DNA from: Campylobacteraceae bacterium
Lineage (GTDB): Bacteria; Campylobacterota; Campylobacteria; Campylobacterales; Sulfurovaceae
Assembly (NCBI GenBank): GCA_027002665.1
Contig: JALWZK010000029.1
Span: forward strand, 1 to 8,570
Direction: 5' to 3'
Length of the DNA: 8,570 bases
Below the pieces are notes generated by a model, which saw only the letters and a program-made list of their open reading frames with translations, did not search any database and was not told where the DNA came from. This document shows, in pieces, positions 1 through 6,126 of this stretch (position 1 is the stretch's first letter; each line of letters starts with the position of its first letter). The position numbers and the translations under genes are program-made.

Positions 1-16
1 GTGTGTGTGTGTGTGT
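1..16. repeat. (GT)8 dinucleotide microsatellite at window edge
   Basis: Eight perfect GT units begin at the first base, so the tract may be longer outside the window. A shorter (GT)3 follows at 25-30. The tract is complementary to the (AC)11 tract at 65-86, so the two could form a stem of up to 16 bp around a 48-nt loop. Long dinucleotide tracts are rare in bacterial genomes. This one could be a slippage (phase-variation) site, or a contig-edge artefact or chimera. Confidence 0.9.
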
Positions 17-462
17 TTATATATGTGTGTAACATTCGACGACTTATTGTATGGATCTTGGAGTACACACACACACACACACACACCAGACACGTAAGTC
101 ATATAAAATACACAATAACGCAAAATCGTTATATCTTTAGAGATGTGTTTTTAATTATAAGAAATTTAATGTTGATTTTAGCTATTTTAGTTGATAACTG
201 TAACTTACAAGGCAATGATTTGTATGAAGAACTTTATAGAGATTACACAGTAAAAGATATTGAGGTTATAATTAAAAATTCAAGTTATAAAAATGTGTGT
301 AGAAATATAGATATAGAATCGCTATTAAAGAATGATTGTAAAAAACGAAATATCGTTCACTATAATGAGGATGATACATTTCAGTTTACAAGTGCAATAA
401 ATATATTTTTAGAACAGGCAAAAGAGATAGCGAATATAGATAATATACAAAAGAGAAGTTAA
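1..462 (+). CDS. Unrecognised small protein, N-terminus uncertain
   Basis: The frame is open from the window edge to TAA at 460-462. I do not recognise the product. The first 30 or so codons are largely the GT and AC microsatellites, which contain no stop in any frame, so openness there is not evidence of coding. From ATG at 169 onward the sequence looks more like a gene: it is purine-rich on this strand and encodes 97 residues, mixed-charge and mostly soluble, beginning MLILAILVDN and ending DNIQKRS, with Cys near the middle. No good ribosome binding site precedes ATG 169. Possibilities are a short protein starting at 169, the C-terminal end of a larger gene lying mostly outside the window, or a repeat-controlled (phase-variable) gene. 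It ends 2 nt from the stop of the convergent minus-strand gene, and no terminator is visible between them. Confidence 0.4.
   Translation: MCVCVFIYVCNIRRLIVWILEYTHTHTHTRHVSHIKYTITQNRYIFRDVFLIIRNLMLILAILVDNCNLQGNDLYEELYRDYTVKDIEVIIKNSSYKNVCRNIDIESLLKNDCKKRNIVHYNEDDTFQFTSAINIFLEQAKEIANIDNIQKRS
65..86. repeat. (AC)11 dinucleotide microsatellite, in frame with small ORF
   Basis: Eleven uninterrupted AC units, directly seen. Read in the frame of the downstream ORF they encode alternating Thr-His. Because the unit is 2 nt, gain or loss of one unit would shift that frame if translation starts upstream of the tract. The tract is the inverted complement of the GT tract at 1-16. Confidence 0.95.
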
Positions 463-464
463 AC

Positions 465-2153
465 CTAACAAACCTCCACAAACTCCACCCCATCTTTAGA
501 GCCAATTAGTAAAAAGCTTCTAAGTTTAGGGATGCTTTTAATTTTATCAAGTTTTAAATAGTCCCTAACTTGTTTAATTCCATCTTTTTCAATAGTTTGA
601 TAATTATCTTTCTCTTTTTTCCACTTGAGTTCAAAAAGATAGTTATTTGGCACTTTATTATCTCTTCCTATAAGTAGAATATCGGGATATTTATTGTTAA
701 GTTCTGGTTGTGAGTCTATAAAATAGAAGTCTGCAAAACTTAAAAGTGCCAACGAAATGACTTGAAAGTGTTTTTCTGTAAATCCATAATGGTCACGATT
801 TGAGAGAATTTTTATAACTTCATCTAATTGAGCTTTAAATGGCTCTAAATTTCCTCGTGCTAATTCAATAAGTGGTCTTCTGCTATCAAAAGAGATAGCA
901 AGATTGTTTCTCTCTTTTAACTCTACTGCAAAATAGTTAAAATACAATATCTTAATAACATAGTTTGGAATGCAAAACTCTAATATCTCTCCAAAATCTT
1001 CATTTTGAATAGTAATAAATCCCATAGAGTAAAGAAGTGTTATAAAATCGTCCTCTTTAAAGGATTGATTTAAATCATATCTATCTTTAATCACTCCTGT
1101 AATGGTTCCATTCTCTATAAGCTCTTGTAGGATTTTATAGTTTCTTTCACTATCTCCAATATTAAAAAGTTTCATTATGGCTCTATAGTCACTTGCTACA
1201 TTGCTATCTAACATTTTGGTAGGCATAGTGCATCTTTTGTAATCATATTTAGAGATAAAATAGTTAATTAAAGTTGAATTATAGACTCTACTGTTAGCTT
1301 TTTCATTAAAAAGATACCCATTATACCAAGTCTTGATTTTTTCTATTAACTCATCTTTATCTATATCCAAACATACTTTAAATATAGACTCCTCTAATGA
1401 GTAATCTACCTCCTCTTGTGTAAAACCTGCCATCTCATTAAAATTTTCCTCATTTGAAATATTAGAAACTATATTAAACCCACTACTTAAACTATCAAGT
1501 GTGATAGGTGTAACTCCTGTAATAAACATCTTTTGAACCGTTCCTGTTTGGGTTGCTCCTTTTATTACCTCATAGAAACTTCGGACAAATCCACCTTTAC
1601 TTACTATTTTGAGAAAATCTTCCATACTATAAGCTAATATTGCATTTGCAAATTGGTCGTATTCATCTATGAGGAGATATATTTTATCACTTTTGACTAT
1701 ATCAAAAAAGTATTTTAGTAATCCTGTAGGTGTCTCTATATCATTTAAACTCTCTCTACTAATATCATACCCATAATTGGAAAAGTAACGATAGATAGCT
1801 GATTTTATATTATCTTTGAACCCCTCATAGATAATATCCATTCCACTGTCTGTATTTATTCCCGAAAACTCAAAAAACAGAATCCTATAACTACTCTTTA
1901 GAGGAGTTGGATTTTTACCAATATAGGTATTATTAAAAATAGCTTCAAACTCATCAGCTGAATTTTCATCATAGTAGTATTGCAAAGTAGAGAGAAATAG
2001 AGATTTTCCAAAGCGTCTTGGGCGTAAAAATATTAGAAAACTCTCGTTAAGCCTCTCTAATTTCTCTATATGTTTTGTTTTATCTATATATAGATAGTCA
2101 TTATTAATTTTTACTTTTTTAAAGTTGCTTTCGCCATATATTATCTTTCTCAT
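465..2153 (-). CDS. AAA-ATPase-like protein with C-terminal PD-(D/E)XK nuclease-like domain
   Basis: A 562-residue protein with the architecture of the AAA-ATPase_like (PF09820) plus PDDEXK_9/DUF1703 (PF08011) family. The N-terminal ATPase part shows a Walker A-like RPRRFGKSL at residues 44-52, a Walker B-like LLIDEYD at 160-166, and a sensor-like FITGVTPI at 210-217. The C-terminal part carries PDILLI (Asp491) followed by FELKW (Glu508, Lys510), the D...ExK signature of the PD-(D/E)XK fold, so the metal-binding residues look intact. Start: ATG at 2151-2153, with an AGGA ribosome binding site 9 nt upstream (plus-strand 2163-2166). Members of this family are frequent in accessory regions of anaerobes and host-associated bacteria. 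Their biological role is not established. It has no operon partner on its strand here, faces away from pyrB, and converges on the small ORF at 1-462. Full length, no frameshift. Family assignment is firm; nuclease activity is inferred from motifs only. Confidence 0.88.
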   Translation of the reverse strand: MRKIIYGESNFKKVKINNDYLYIDKTKHIEKLERLNESFLIFLRPRRFGKSLFLSTLQYYYDENSADEFEAIFNNTYIGKNPTPLKSSYRILFFEFSGINTDSGMDIIYEGFKDNIKSAIYRYFSNYGYDISRESLNDIETPTGLLKYFFDIVKSDKIYLLIDEYDQFANAILAYSMEDFLKIVSKGGFVRSFYEVIKGATQTGTVQKMFITGVTPITLDSLSSGFNIVSNISNEENFNEMAGFTQEEVDYSLEESIFKVCLDIDKDELIEKIKTWYNGYLFNEKANSRVYNSTLINYFISKYDYKRCTMPTKMLDSNVASDYRAIMKLFNIGDSERNYKILQELIENGTITGVIKDRYDLNQSFKEDDFITLLYSMGFITIQNEDFGEILEFCIPNYVIKILYFNYFAVELKERNNLAISFDSRRPLIELARGNLEPFKAQLDEVIKILSNRDHYGFTEKHFQVISLALLSFADFYFIDSQPELNNKYPDILLIGRDNKVPNNYLFELKWKKEKDNYQTIEKDGIKQVRDYLKLDKIKSIPKLRSFLLIGSKDGVEFVEVC

Positions 2154-2207
2154 CTTTATCTATCCTACTTAAAATTGGGTTTTTTAATGCTCTTACTACT
2201 TGCCCCT

Positions 2208-2216
2208 ATTATCACA
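2208..2216 (-). promoter_or_regulatory. Possible extended -10 for the AAA/PD-(D/E)XK gene
   Basis: On the minus strand this reads TGT followed by GATAAT, a one-mismatch extended -10 box. It would start transcription about 45 nt before the ATG. No -35 is recognisable. It is a weak match in AT-rich DNA, so only tentative. Confidence 0.25.
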
Positions 2217-2256
2217 CTAATCCTTTTTTATCAAGTTTCGCTATTATATATCAAAA

Positions 2257-2282
2257 GAGATTAAGATATTTGTTATAATCTC
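2257..2282. repeat. 7-bp inverted repeat over the pyrB -10 (operator candidate)
   Basis: GAGATTA at 2257-2263 is mirrored perfectly by TAATCTC at 2276-2282, with a 12-nt spacer. The right arm overlaps the last four bases of the -10 box. The layout fits a dimeric repressor site covering the promoter, but a 7-bp repeat can occur by chance in DNA this rich in A and T. Confidence 0.35.
2271..2279 (+). promoter_or_regulatory. pyrB promoter, extended -10
   Basis: TGT followed by a perfect TATAAT (2274-2279). Expected transcription start is near 2286, giving a leader of about 19 nt that still contains the ribosome binding site. There is no TTGACA-like -35; the region is only A/T-rich. This agrees with Campylobacterota sigma-70 promoters, where the -35 is poorly conserved. 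Confidence 0.65.
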
Positions 2283-2304
2283 AAAATTAATAGTGAGGAA
2301 TTGT

Positions 2305-3183
2305 ATGCAACATCTAATAGATACCAATGATTTAAGTGATGCTCAGATAGAGAATATTTTAAGAGATGCTAAGAGTTTTAAGAGAGAACTTCCCCCACCT
2401 CTTCTGAGGGATAGGTTAATTATTACACTCTTCTTTGAAAACTCCACAAGAACCAGAAGCTCCTTTGAGGTGGCCTCTAAGAGACTTGGAGCCATGGTTG
2501 TTCACCTTGACCCATCTAAGAGTTCAACCAAGAAGGGGGAGACACTCAGTGATACATTTGAGAATCTATCTGCTATGGCCCCCGACGCTGTAATTATTCG
2601 TCATAAGTATAATAATACTCCAAGAAAATTGGCAGATAAAAATTTAACTCCAGTTATCAATGCAGGTGCTGGGAACTATGCCCACCCAACCCAATCGCTA
2701 TTAGACTACTTTACAATGGTCGAGGAGTTTGGAAGTGATATTAAGAATAAGACTATAGCAATAGTTGGAGATATTATAAGTTCAAGGGTGGCAAGTAGTG
2801 GAATTAGACTCTTTAAGAGAATGGGAATGAGAGTTGTGCTTATTGCACCCAAACCTTTTATGCCAGATAATGATTTAGAAAAGTATGAGAAGTTAGAAGA
2901 TATTATTGATGAGGTTGATATTGTAATGAGTTTAAGGGCTCAGTTGGAGAGACATAAGGCTCCAATTTTTGAGGATTATAGTGAGTATGCAAAGGAGTAT
3001 TGTATAACTAAGGAGAGATTTGGAGATAGAGATATTATGTTACTTCACCCGGGTCCTGTTATGAGAAATATTGATATATCAGATGAGATGTTAGAAGATA
3101 AGCGGTGTAAGGTCTTAGAGCAAGTCAAAAATGGAGTATTTGTCCGTATGGCAATTTTGAAAGCTCTACTATTGGATAGTTAG
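2305..3183 (+). CDS. pyrB: Aspartate carbamoyltransferase catalytic subunit
   Basis: Condenses carbamoyl phosphate and L-aspartate to N-carbamoyl-aspartate, the committed step of cytosolic pyrimidine synthesis. From ATG 2305 it has 292 residues, the usual length for the catalytic chain. Visible motifs: carbamoyl-phosphate loop STRTR at 47-51 with SSFE following; the second phosphate-binding segment KKGET at 76-80; HPTQ at 127-130; GD plus Arg161 at 155-161; aspartate-binding RAQ at 211-213; HPGP at 248-251. Start choice: a frame-consistent GTG lies at 2293, but GAGGA at 2295-2299 sits 5 nt before ATG 2305, and the family usually begins with a short (K/R/Q)HL segment as here, so ATG 2305 is preferred. 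No pyrI is adjacent. The next gene begins 53 nt downstream with no clear terminator between, so some read-through is likely. Oddity: HPGPVMR has Met253 where the family normally has Asn. Confidence 0.96.
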   Translation: MQHLIDTNDLSDAQIENILRDAKSFKRELPPPLLRDRLIITLFFENSTRTRSSFEVASKRLGAMVVHLDPSKSSTKKGETLSDTFENLSAMAPDAVIIRHKYNNTPRKLADKNLTPVINAGAGNYAHPTQSLLDYFTMVEEFGSDIKNKTIAIVGDIISSRVASSGIRLFKRMGMRVVLIAPKPFMPDNDLEKYEKLEDIIDEVDIVMSLRAQLERHKAPIFEDYSEYAKEYCITKERFGDRDIMLLHPGPVMRNIDISDEMLEDKRCKVLEQVKNGVFVRMAILKALLLDS

Positions 3184-3220
3184 AAAAGCTGAATTAACAA
3201 TAAAAAATACAGCATTATTT

Positions 3221-3229
3221 TGATAAAAT
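3221..3229 (+). promoter_or_regulatory. Extended -10 immediately before the rlmB-like start (leaderless promoter candidate)
   Basis: TGA followed by TAAAAT (3224-3229). The base 8 nt downstream of the box is the A of the ATG at 3237, so transcription from this promoter would begin at or within a base or two of the start codon. No ribosome binding site is present in the 20 nt before the ATG, which fits a leaderless message. Confidence 0.5.
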
Positions 3230-3236
3230 CTTCGTT

Positions 3237-3941
3237 ATGATTATTTATGGAAAACAGGTCTCTCTATATGCATTGGAGTTGCATGAGAGATTAATAAAAA
3301 CGGTCTATATTGCCAAAAAAGGGATTTTGCCTCAAAAACTCTATAACCGATACAGAGATAGTATTAAGTTTATAGAGAATAGATGGGTGCAGAAAATGGC
3401 AAAAGGTGGAAACCATCAGGGTATTTTAATTGAGATAGAGGATTTATCTTTTACCACTTTAAAAGAGATGAAAGATAGTGATTTTATTTTAATTCTGGAT
3501 GGTTTAACCGATACAGGTAATATTGGTGCAATTATTCGTTCTGCTTATGCCTTGGGGGTAGATGGAGTAATTGCAACGGGAGTTAAATCTCTAAATATTG
3601 CCTCTATTATTAGAACAAGTAGTGGAGCGTTACTCGATATGCCTTTTGCCATTATTCCAAATATACTTGATGTGCTAAATGAGCTAAAACAGGTAGGATT
3701 TTGGCTATATGGTGCCTCAATGGAGGGTAAAAATTTAAGTTTATATAGGAGATTTAATAAAAAGAGAGTTTTAGTTGTAGGTAGTGAGGGACGGGGTATC
3801 TCTAAGAGAGTAAAAAATAGATTAGATGAGATAATCTCTATAGAGATGAGTAGAGAGTTTAATTCACTTAATGTAAGTGTTTCTGCAGGAATATTAATAT
3901 ATAGGATGAGAGATGAAATTAAAAGAGTTGATAGAGATTGA
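3237..3941 (+). CDS. rlmB: TrmH/SpoU-family rRNA 2'-O-methyltransferase (RlmB-like)
   Basis: SAM-dependent ribose 2'-O-methyltransferase of the SPOUT (trefoil-knot) class, 234 residues, probably acting on 23S rRNA as RlmB does (Gm2251); exact target is inferred. N-terminal substrate-binding part at about 1-70, opening with MIIYGKQV, typical of this subfamily, and ending in GGNHQGI (57-63). The three SpoU motifs are clear: motif 1 DGLTDTGNIGAIIR at 88-101 (Asn95, Arg101), motif 2 VVGSEGRGIS at 180-189 (Glu184), motif 3 SLNVSVSAGI at 210-219 (Asn212). The ATG at 3237 is supported by the family N-terminus even though no ribosome binding site precedes it. The 3' end overlaps the next gene by 29 nt and carries that gene's ribosome binding site. 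First gene of the 3237-7388 cluster. Confidence 0.9.
   Translation: MIIYGKQVSLYALELHERLIKTVYIAKKGILPQKLYNRYRDSIKFIENRWVQKMAKGGNHQGILIEIEDLSFTTLKEMKDSDFILILDGLTDTGNIGAIIRSAYALGVDGVIATGVKSLNIASIIRTSSGALLDMPFAIIPNILDVLNELKQVGFWLYGASMEGKNLSLYRRFNKKRVLVVGSEGRGISKRVKNRLDEIISIEMSREFNSLNVSVSAGILIYRMRDEIKRVDRD
3903..3906 (+). promoter_or_regulatory. Ribosome binding site of the RodZ-like gene, inside rlmB
   Basis: AGGA lies 6 nt before ATG 3913 and within the last codons of the rlmB-like gene. It decides the start of the downstream ORF, which is read in a different frame, and points to translational coupling. Confidence 0.65.
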
Positions 3942-4887
3942 AGGGTTAGAGTCTGTTAGTGAGAAAACTAATATATCGATATACAATTTGAATAGTCTGG
4001 CAAATAGAGATTTTCAAGAGTTAAATAGAGTTAAAGCCTTAGGTTTTGTGCAAATTTTAAAGAGGGAGTATAATATCGATTTTTCTGATTTAGAAAATGA
4101 TATTAAAAACTATTTTGAACAGCAAAATATTGTTGATGATAATGAGCCTATACTTGTATCACCCGATAAGTTAAAACCTCAAAAGAGTTTTTCAAAATGG
4201 ATTGTTCTACTATTTTTAATTATAGGTTTATGGTATTTCTATAATAGTGGTAAATTGGATAAATTATTAAGCTCCAATAAAGATAAACTGAGTGATATAG
4301 ATGCTCTCAATGGCACGATTAAAGTTAAGGAGGATATAGCTAAAAAGGGTGTAATTATTAAAAAAGATAAAAATAATCCAACAGAGATTGAGATAAAAAC
4401 CGTAGCCACAACAGATACAAATGGCACTAATACTACTATTATTGATGTTAATGGGACTAAATCTATAAAGGTTATTGCAGATATTCCAAGAGATAAAAAT
4501 AGTAAGAAAGATGGGAATAAGACCATTATCGTAAATGCTGACGCTGGTGTTGAAGAGCCGACTACCAACACTCCTACACCGGATGTTAATGCTACTGAGA
4601 TTAAAACTATTACTATCAACCCTACAAGAGGAATGTTGTGGTTTGGATTTATAGATATTAAAAAGAGAAAGCATAAGGAGTTTATGACAAAAGAGTCAAC
4701 TCCATTTGATTTAAAAGGGAAAAAGTGGCTATTGACAACTGGACATGGATATTTAGATATTGTATCTGATGTTAAAACGGTTGAACTTGCTGATAGAAAG
4801 AGACACTATTTCTATATAGATAGTAAAAATATTAAAGAGATTACAAGAAAAGAGTTTAAAAGACTCAATCATGGAAGGATTTGGTAA
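3913..4887 (+). CDS. RodZ-like bitopic membrane protein with cytoplasmic HTH
   Basis: A 324-residue protein with the layout of RodZ, the MreB-binding cell-shape protein. Residues 1-70 resemble the RodZ HTH_25 domain: LIEIEGLESVSEKTNISI, then LNSLANRDF, then a KALGFVQIL helix and a tail ending IKNYFEQ. A basic stretch (Lys89, 91, 95) leads into one membrane helix at about 96-110, placing the N-terminus inside. Residues 115-235 are a hydrophilic, Thr/Asn/Asp/Lys-rich periplasmic linker with repeated NGT. Residues 240-285 form a compact domain starting MLWFGFID and containing FDLKGKKWLL, reminiscent of the RodZ C-terminal DUF4115. Length is close to E. coli RodZ (337). The first 29 nt overlap rlmB; the aminotransferase follows after 6 nt. 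From memory, Campylobacter has an unnamed membrane protein at the same place. It could be another bitopic HTH protein; direct MreB contact is inference. Confidence 0.68.
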   Translation: MKLKELIEIEGLESVSEKTNISIYNLNSLANRDFQELNRVKALGFVQILKREYNIDFSDLENDIKNYFEQQNIVDDNEPILVSPDKLKPQKSFSKWIVLLFLIIGLWYFYNSGKLDKLLSSNKDKLSDIDALNGTIKVKEDIAKKGVIIKKDKNNPTEIEIKTVATTDTNGTNTTIIDVNGTKSIKVIADIPRDKNSKKDGNKTIIVNADAGVEEPTTNTPTPDVNATEIKTITINPTRGMLWFGFIDIKKRKHKEFMTKESTPFDLKGKKWLLTTGHGYLDIVSDVKTVELADRKRHYFYIDSKNIKEITRKEFKRLNHGRIW

Positions 4888-4893
4888 AAATTA

Positions 4894-6126
4894 ATGTTTA
4901 ATGAGATACAGTTTGAAAAGATAAATAGGCTTCCAAAATATATATTTGCAGAGATTAATAAGCTTAAGATGGAGGCGAGAAGGGGAGGCAAAGATATTAT
5001 AGACTTCTCTATGGGAAACCCAGATGGGAGAACTCCTCAACCAATTATAGATAAGTTATGTGAAACTGCTCAAAGAGATAAGACCCATAGATATAGTGCA
5101 AGTAAAGGTATATATAAACTTAGACTTGCAATGGCAAATTGGTATAAGAGAAAATATGGAGTGGAGCTTGACCCCGATAGAGAGGTGATAGCCACTATGG
5201 GTTCCAAGGAGGGGTATGTCCATCTTGTCCAAGCTATCTCAAATCCCGGTGATGTAGCAATAGTTCCAGACCCGACATATCCAATTCACTATCAGGCGTT
5301 TATTCTAGCAGGTGCCAATGTAGAGAAGATGAAACTTAAATTTAATGAAGATACATTTGAAGTTGATGAAGATAGATTTATATCTGACTTAACAGAGGCA
5401 TTGGATAACTCTCTACCAAAAGCTAAATTTTTGGTCTTGAACTTTCCCCATAATCCTACAACTGCTACTGTAACTCCAGAGTTTTATGAGAGAGTTGTAG
5501 CACTTGCCAAGGAGAAGAGATTTTATATTATCTCAGATATCGCCTATGCCGATATATCGTTTGATGGGTATCAGACTCCATCTATCTTGGAGGTTGAGGG
5601 TGCTAAAGATGTAGCAGTCGAAGCATATACTCTGAGTAAAAGTTACAATATGGCAGGTTGGAGAGTTGGCTTTATTGTAGGGAATAGAAAACTTATTGGG
5701 GCATTGGAGAGTATTAAATCTTGGTTAGATTATGGTATGTTTACTCCAATTCAGGTGGCAGCCACTGTAGCACTTGATGAGCATGGATATGTTCCAAAAG
5801 AGCAGATAGTCCCTATATATAAGAAACGGCGTGATGTTATGTTACAATCTTTTAAAAATGCCGGTTGGGAGATGGGAAAACCAAAAGCCTCTATGTTTAT
5901 TTGGGGTAAAATACCTGAAATATGTCGAGATATGGGAAGTTTAGAGTTCTCTAAGAGATTGTTGGTTGAAGCAAATGTTGCAGTAAGTCCGGGAATAGGT
6001 TTTGGAAAGTATGGTGATGATTATGTCCGAATTGCACTCATAGAGAATGAGAAGAGAATACGACAAGCTGCAAGAAACATTAAGAGGTTTTTAAAAAAGG
6101 TTGAGGCGGAAAAGAGGAAGGATTAA
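4894..6126 (+). CDS. alaC: AlaC-type PLP aminotransferase (class I/II)
   Basis: PLP-dependent aminotransferase, fold type I, 410 residues, with strong similarity through its whole length to the AlaC/YfdZ (glutamate-pyruvate transaminase) group. It shows IDFSMGNPDG at 36-45, GSKEG at 103-107, PDPTYPIH at 125-132, NFPHNPT at 183-189, SDIAYAD at 214-220, the cofactor-binding Lys249 in TLSKSYNMAGWRVG, and the carboxylate-binding Arg379 in VRIALIEN. Relatives in this phylum are often annotated as LL-diaminopimelate aminotransferase, aspartate aminotransferase or MetC/AlaC-like, and the substrate cannot be settled from sequence. Location directly upstream of hom argues for a job in aspartate-family or alanine metabolism. 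The best ribosome binding site (AGGA 4876-4879) is 14 nt from ATG 4894, unusually far, so initiation may depend on coupling to the gene ending 6 nt upstream. The N-terminus EKINRLPKYIF matches the family, supporting this start. Confidence 0.88.
   Translation: MFNEIQFEKINRLPKYIFAEINKLKMEARRGGKDIIDFSMGNPDGRTPQPIIDKLCETAQRDKTHRYSASKGIYKLRLAMANWYKRKYGVELDPDREVIATMGSKEGYVHLVQAISNPGDVAIVPDPTYPIHYQAFILAGANVEKMKLKFNEDTFEVDEDRFISDLTEALDNSLPKAKFLVLNFPHNPTTATVTPEFYERVVALAKEKRFYIISDIAYADISFDGYQTPSILEVEGAKDVAVEAYTLSKSYNMAGWRVGFIVGNRKLIGALESIKSWLDYGMFTPIQVAATVALDEHGYVPKEQIVPIYKKRRDVMLQSFKNAGWEMGKPKASMFIWGKIPEICRDMGSLEFSKRLLVEANVAVSPGIGFGKYGDDYVRIALIENEKRIRQAARNIKRFLKKVEAEKRKD

Noticed and set aside
1..86. 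CRISPR-like array suggested by the repeated tracts
   Set aside because: The tracts are simple dinucleotide repeats with no repeat-spacer pattern and no cas genes nearby.
465..2153. AAA/PD-(D/E)XK gene as part of a multi-gene defence or toxin-antitoxin system
   Set aside because: No partner gene on its strand, and the only neighbour is an unrecognised convergent ORF; a system cannot be supported from this window.
2293..2304. GTG start for pyrB four codons upstream of the ATG
   Set aside because: The GTG overlaps the ribosome binding site that serves ATG 2305, and the family N-terminus fits the ATG.
3184..3220. Possible terminator after pyrB (GCTG 3188-3191 with CAGC 3210-3213)
   Set aside because: Only four base pairs with an 18-nt loop; too weak to call.
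4239..4674. Two overlapping minus-strand ORFs (126 and 135 codons) opposite the RodZ-like gene
   Set aside because: They lie wholly antisense to a well-supported gene, owe their length to its repetitive Thr/Asn/Lys-rich linker, and have no ribosome binding site or family resemblance.
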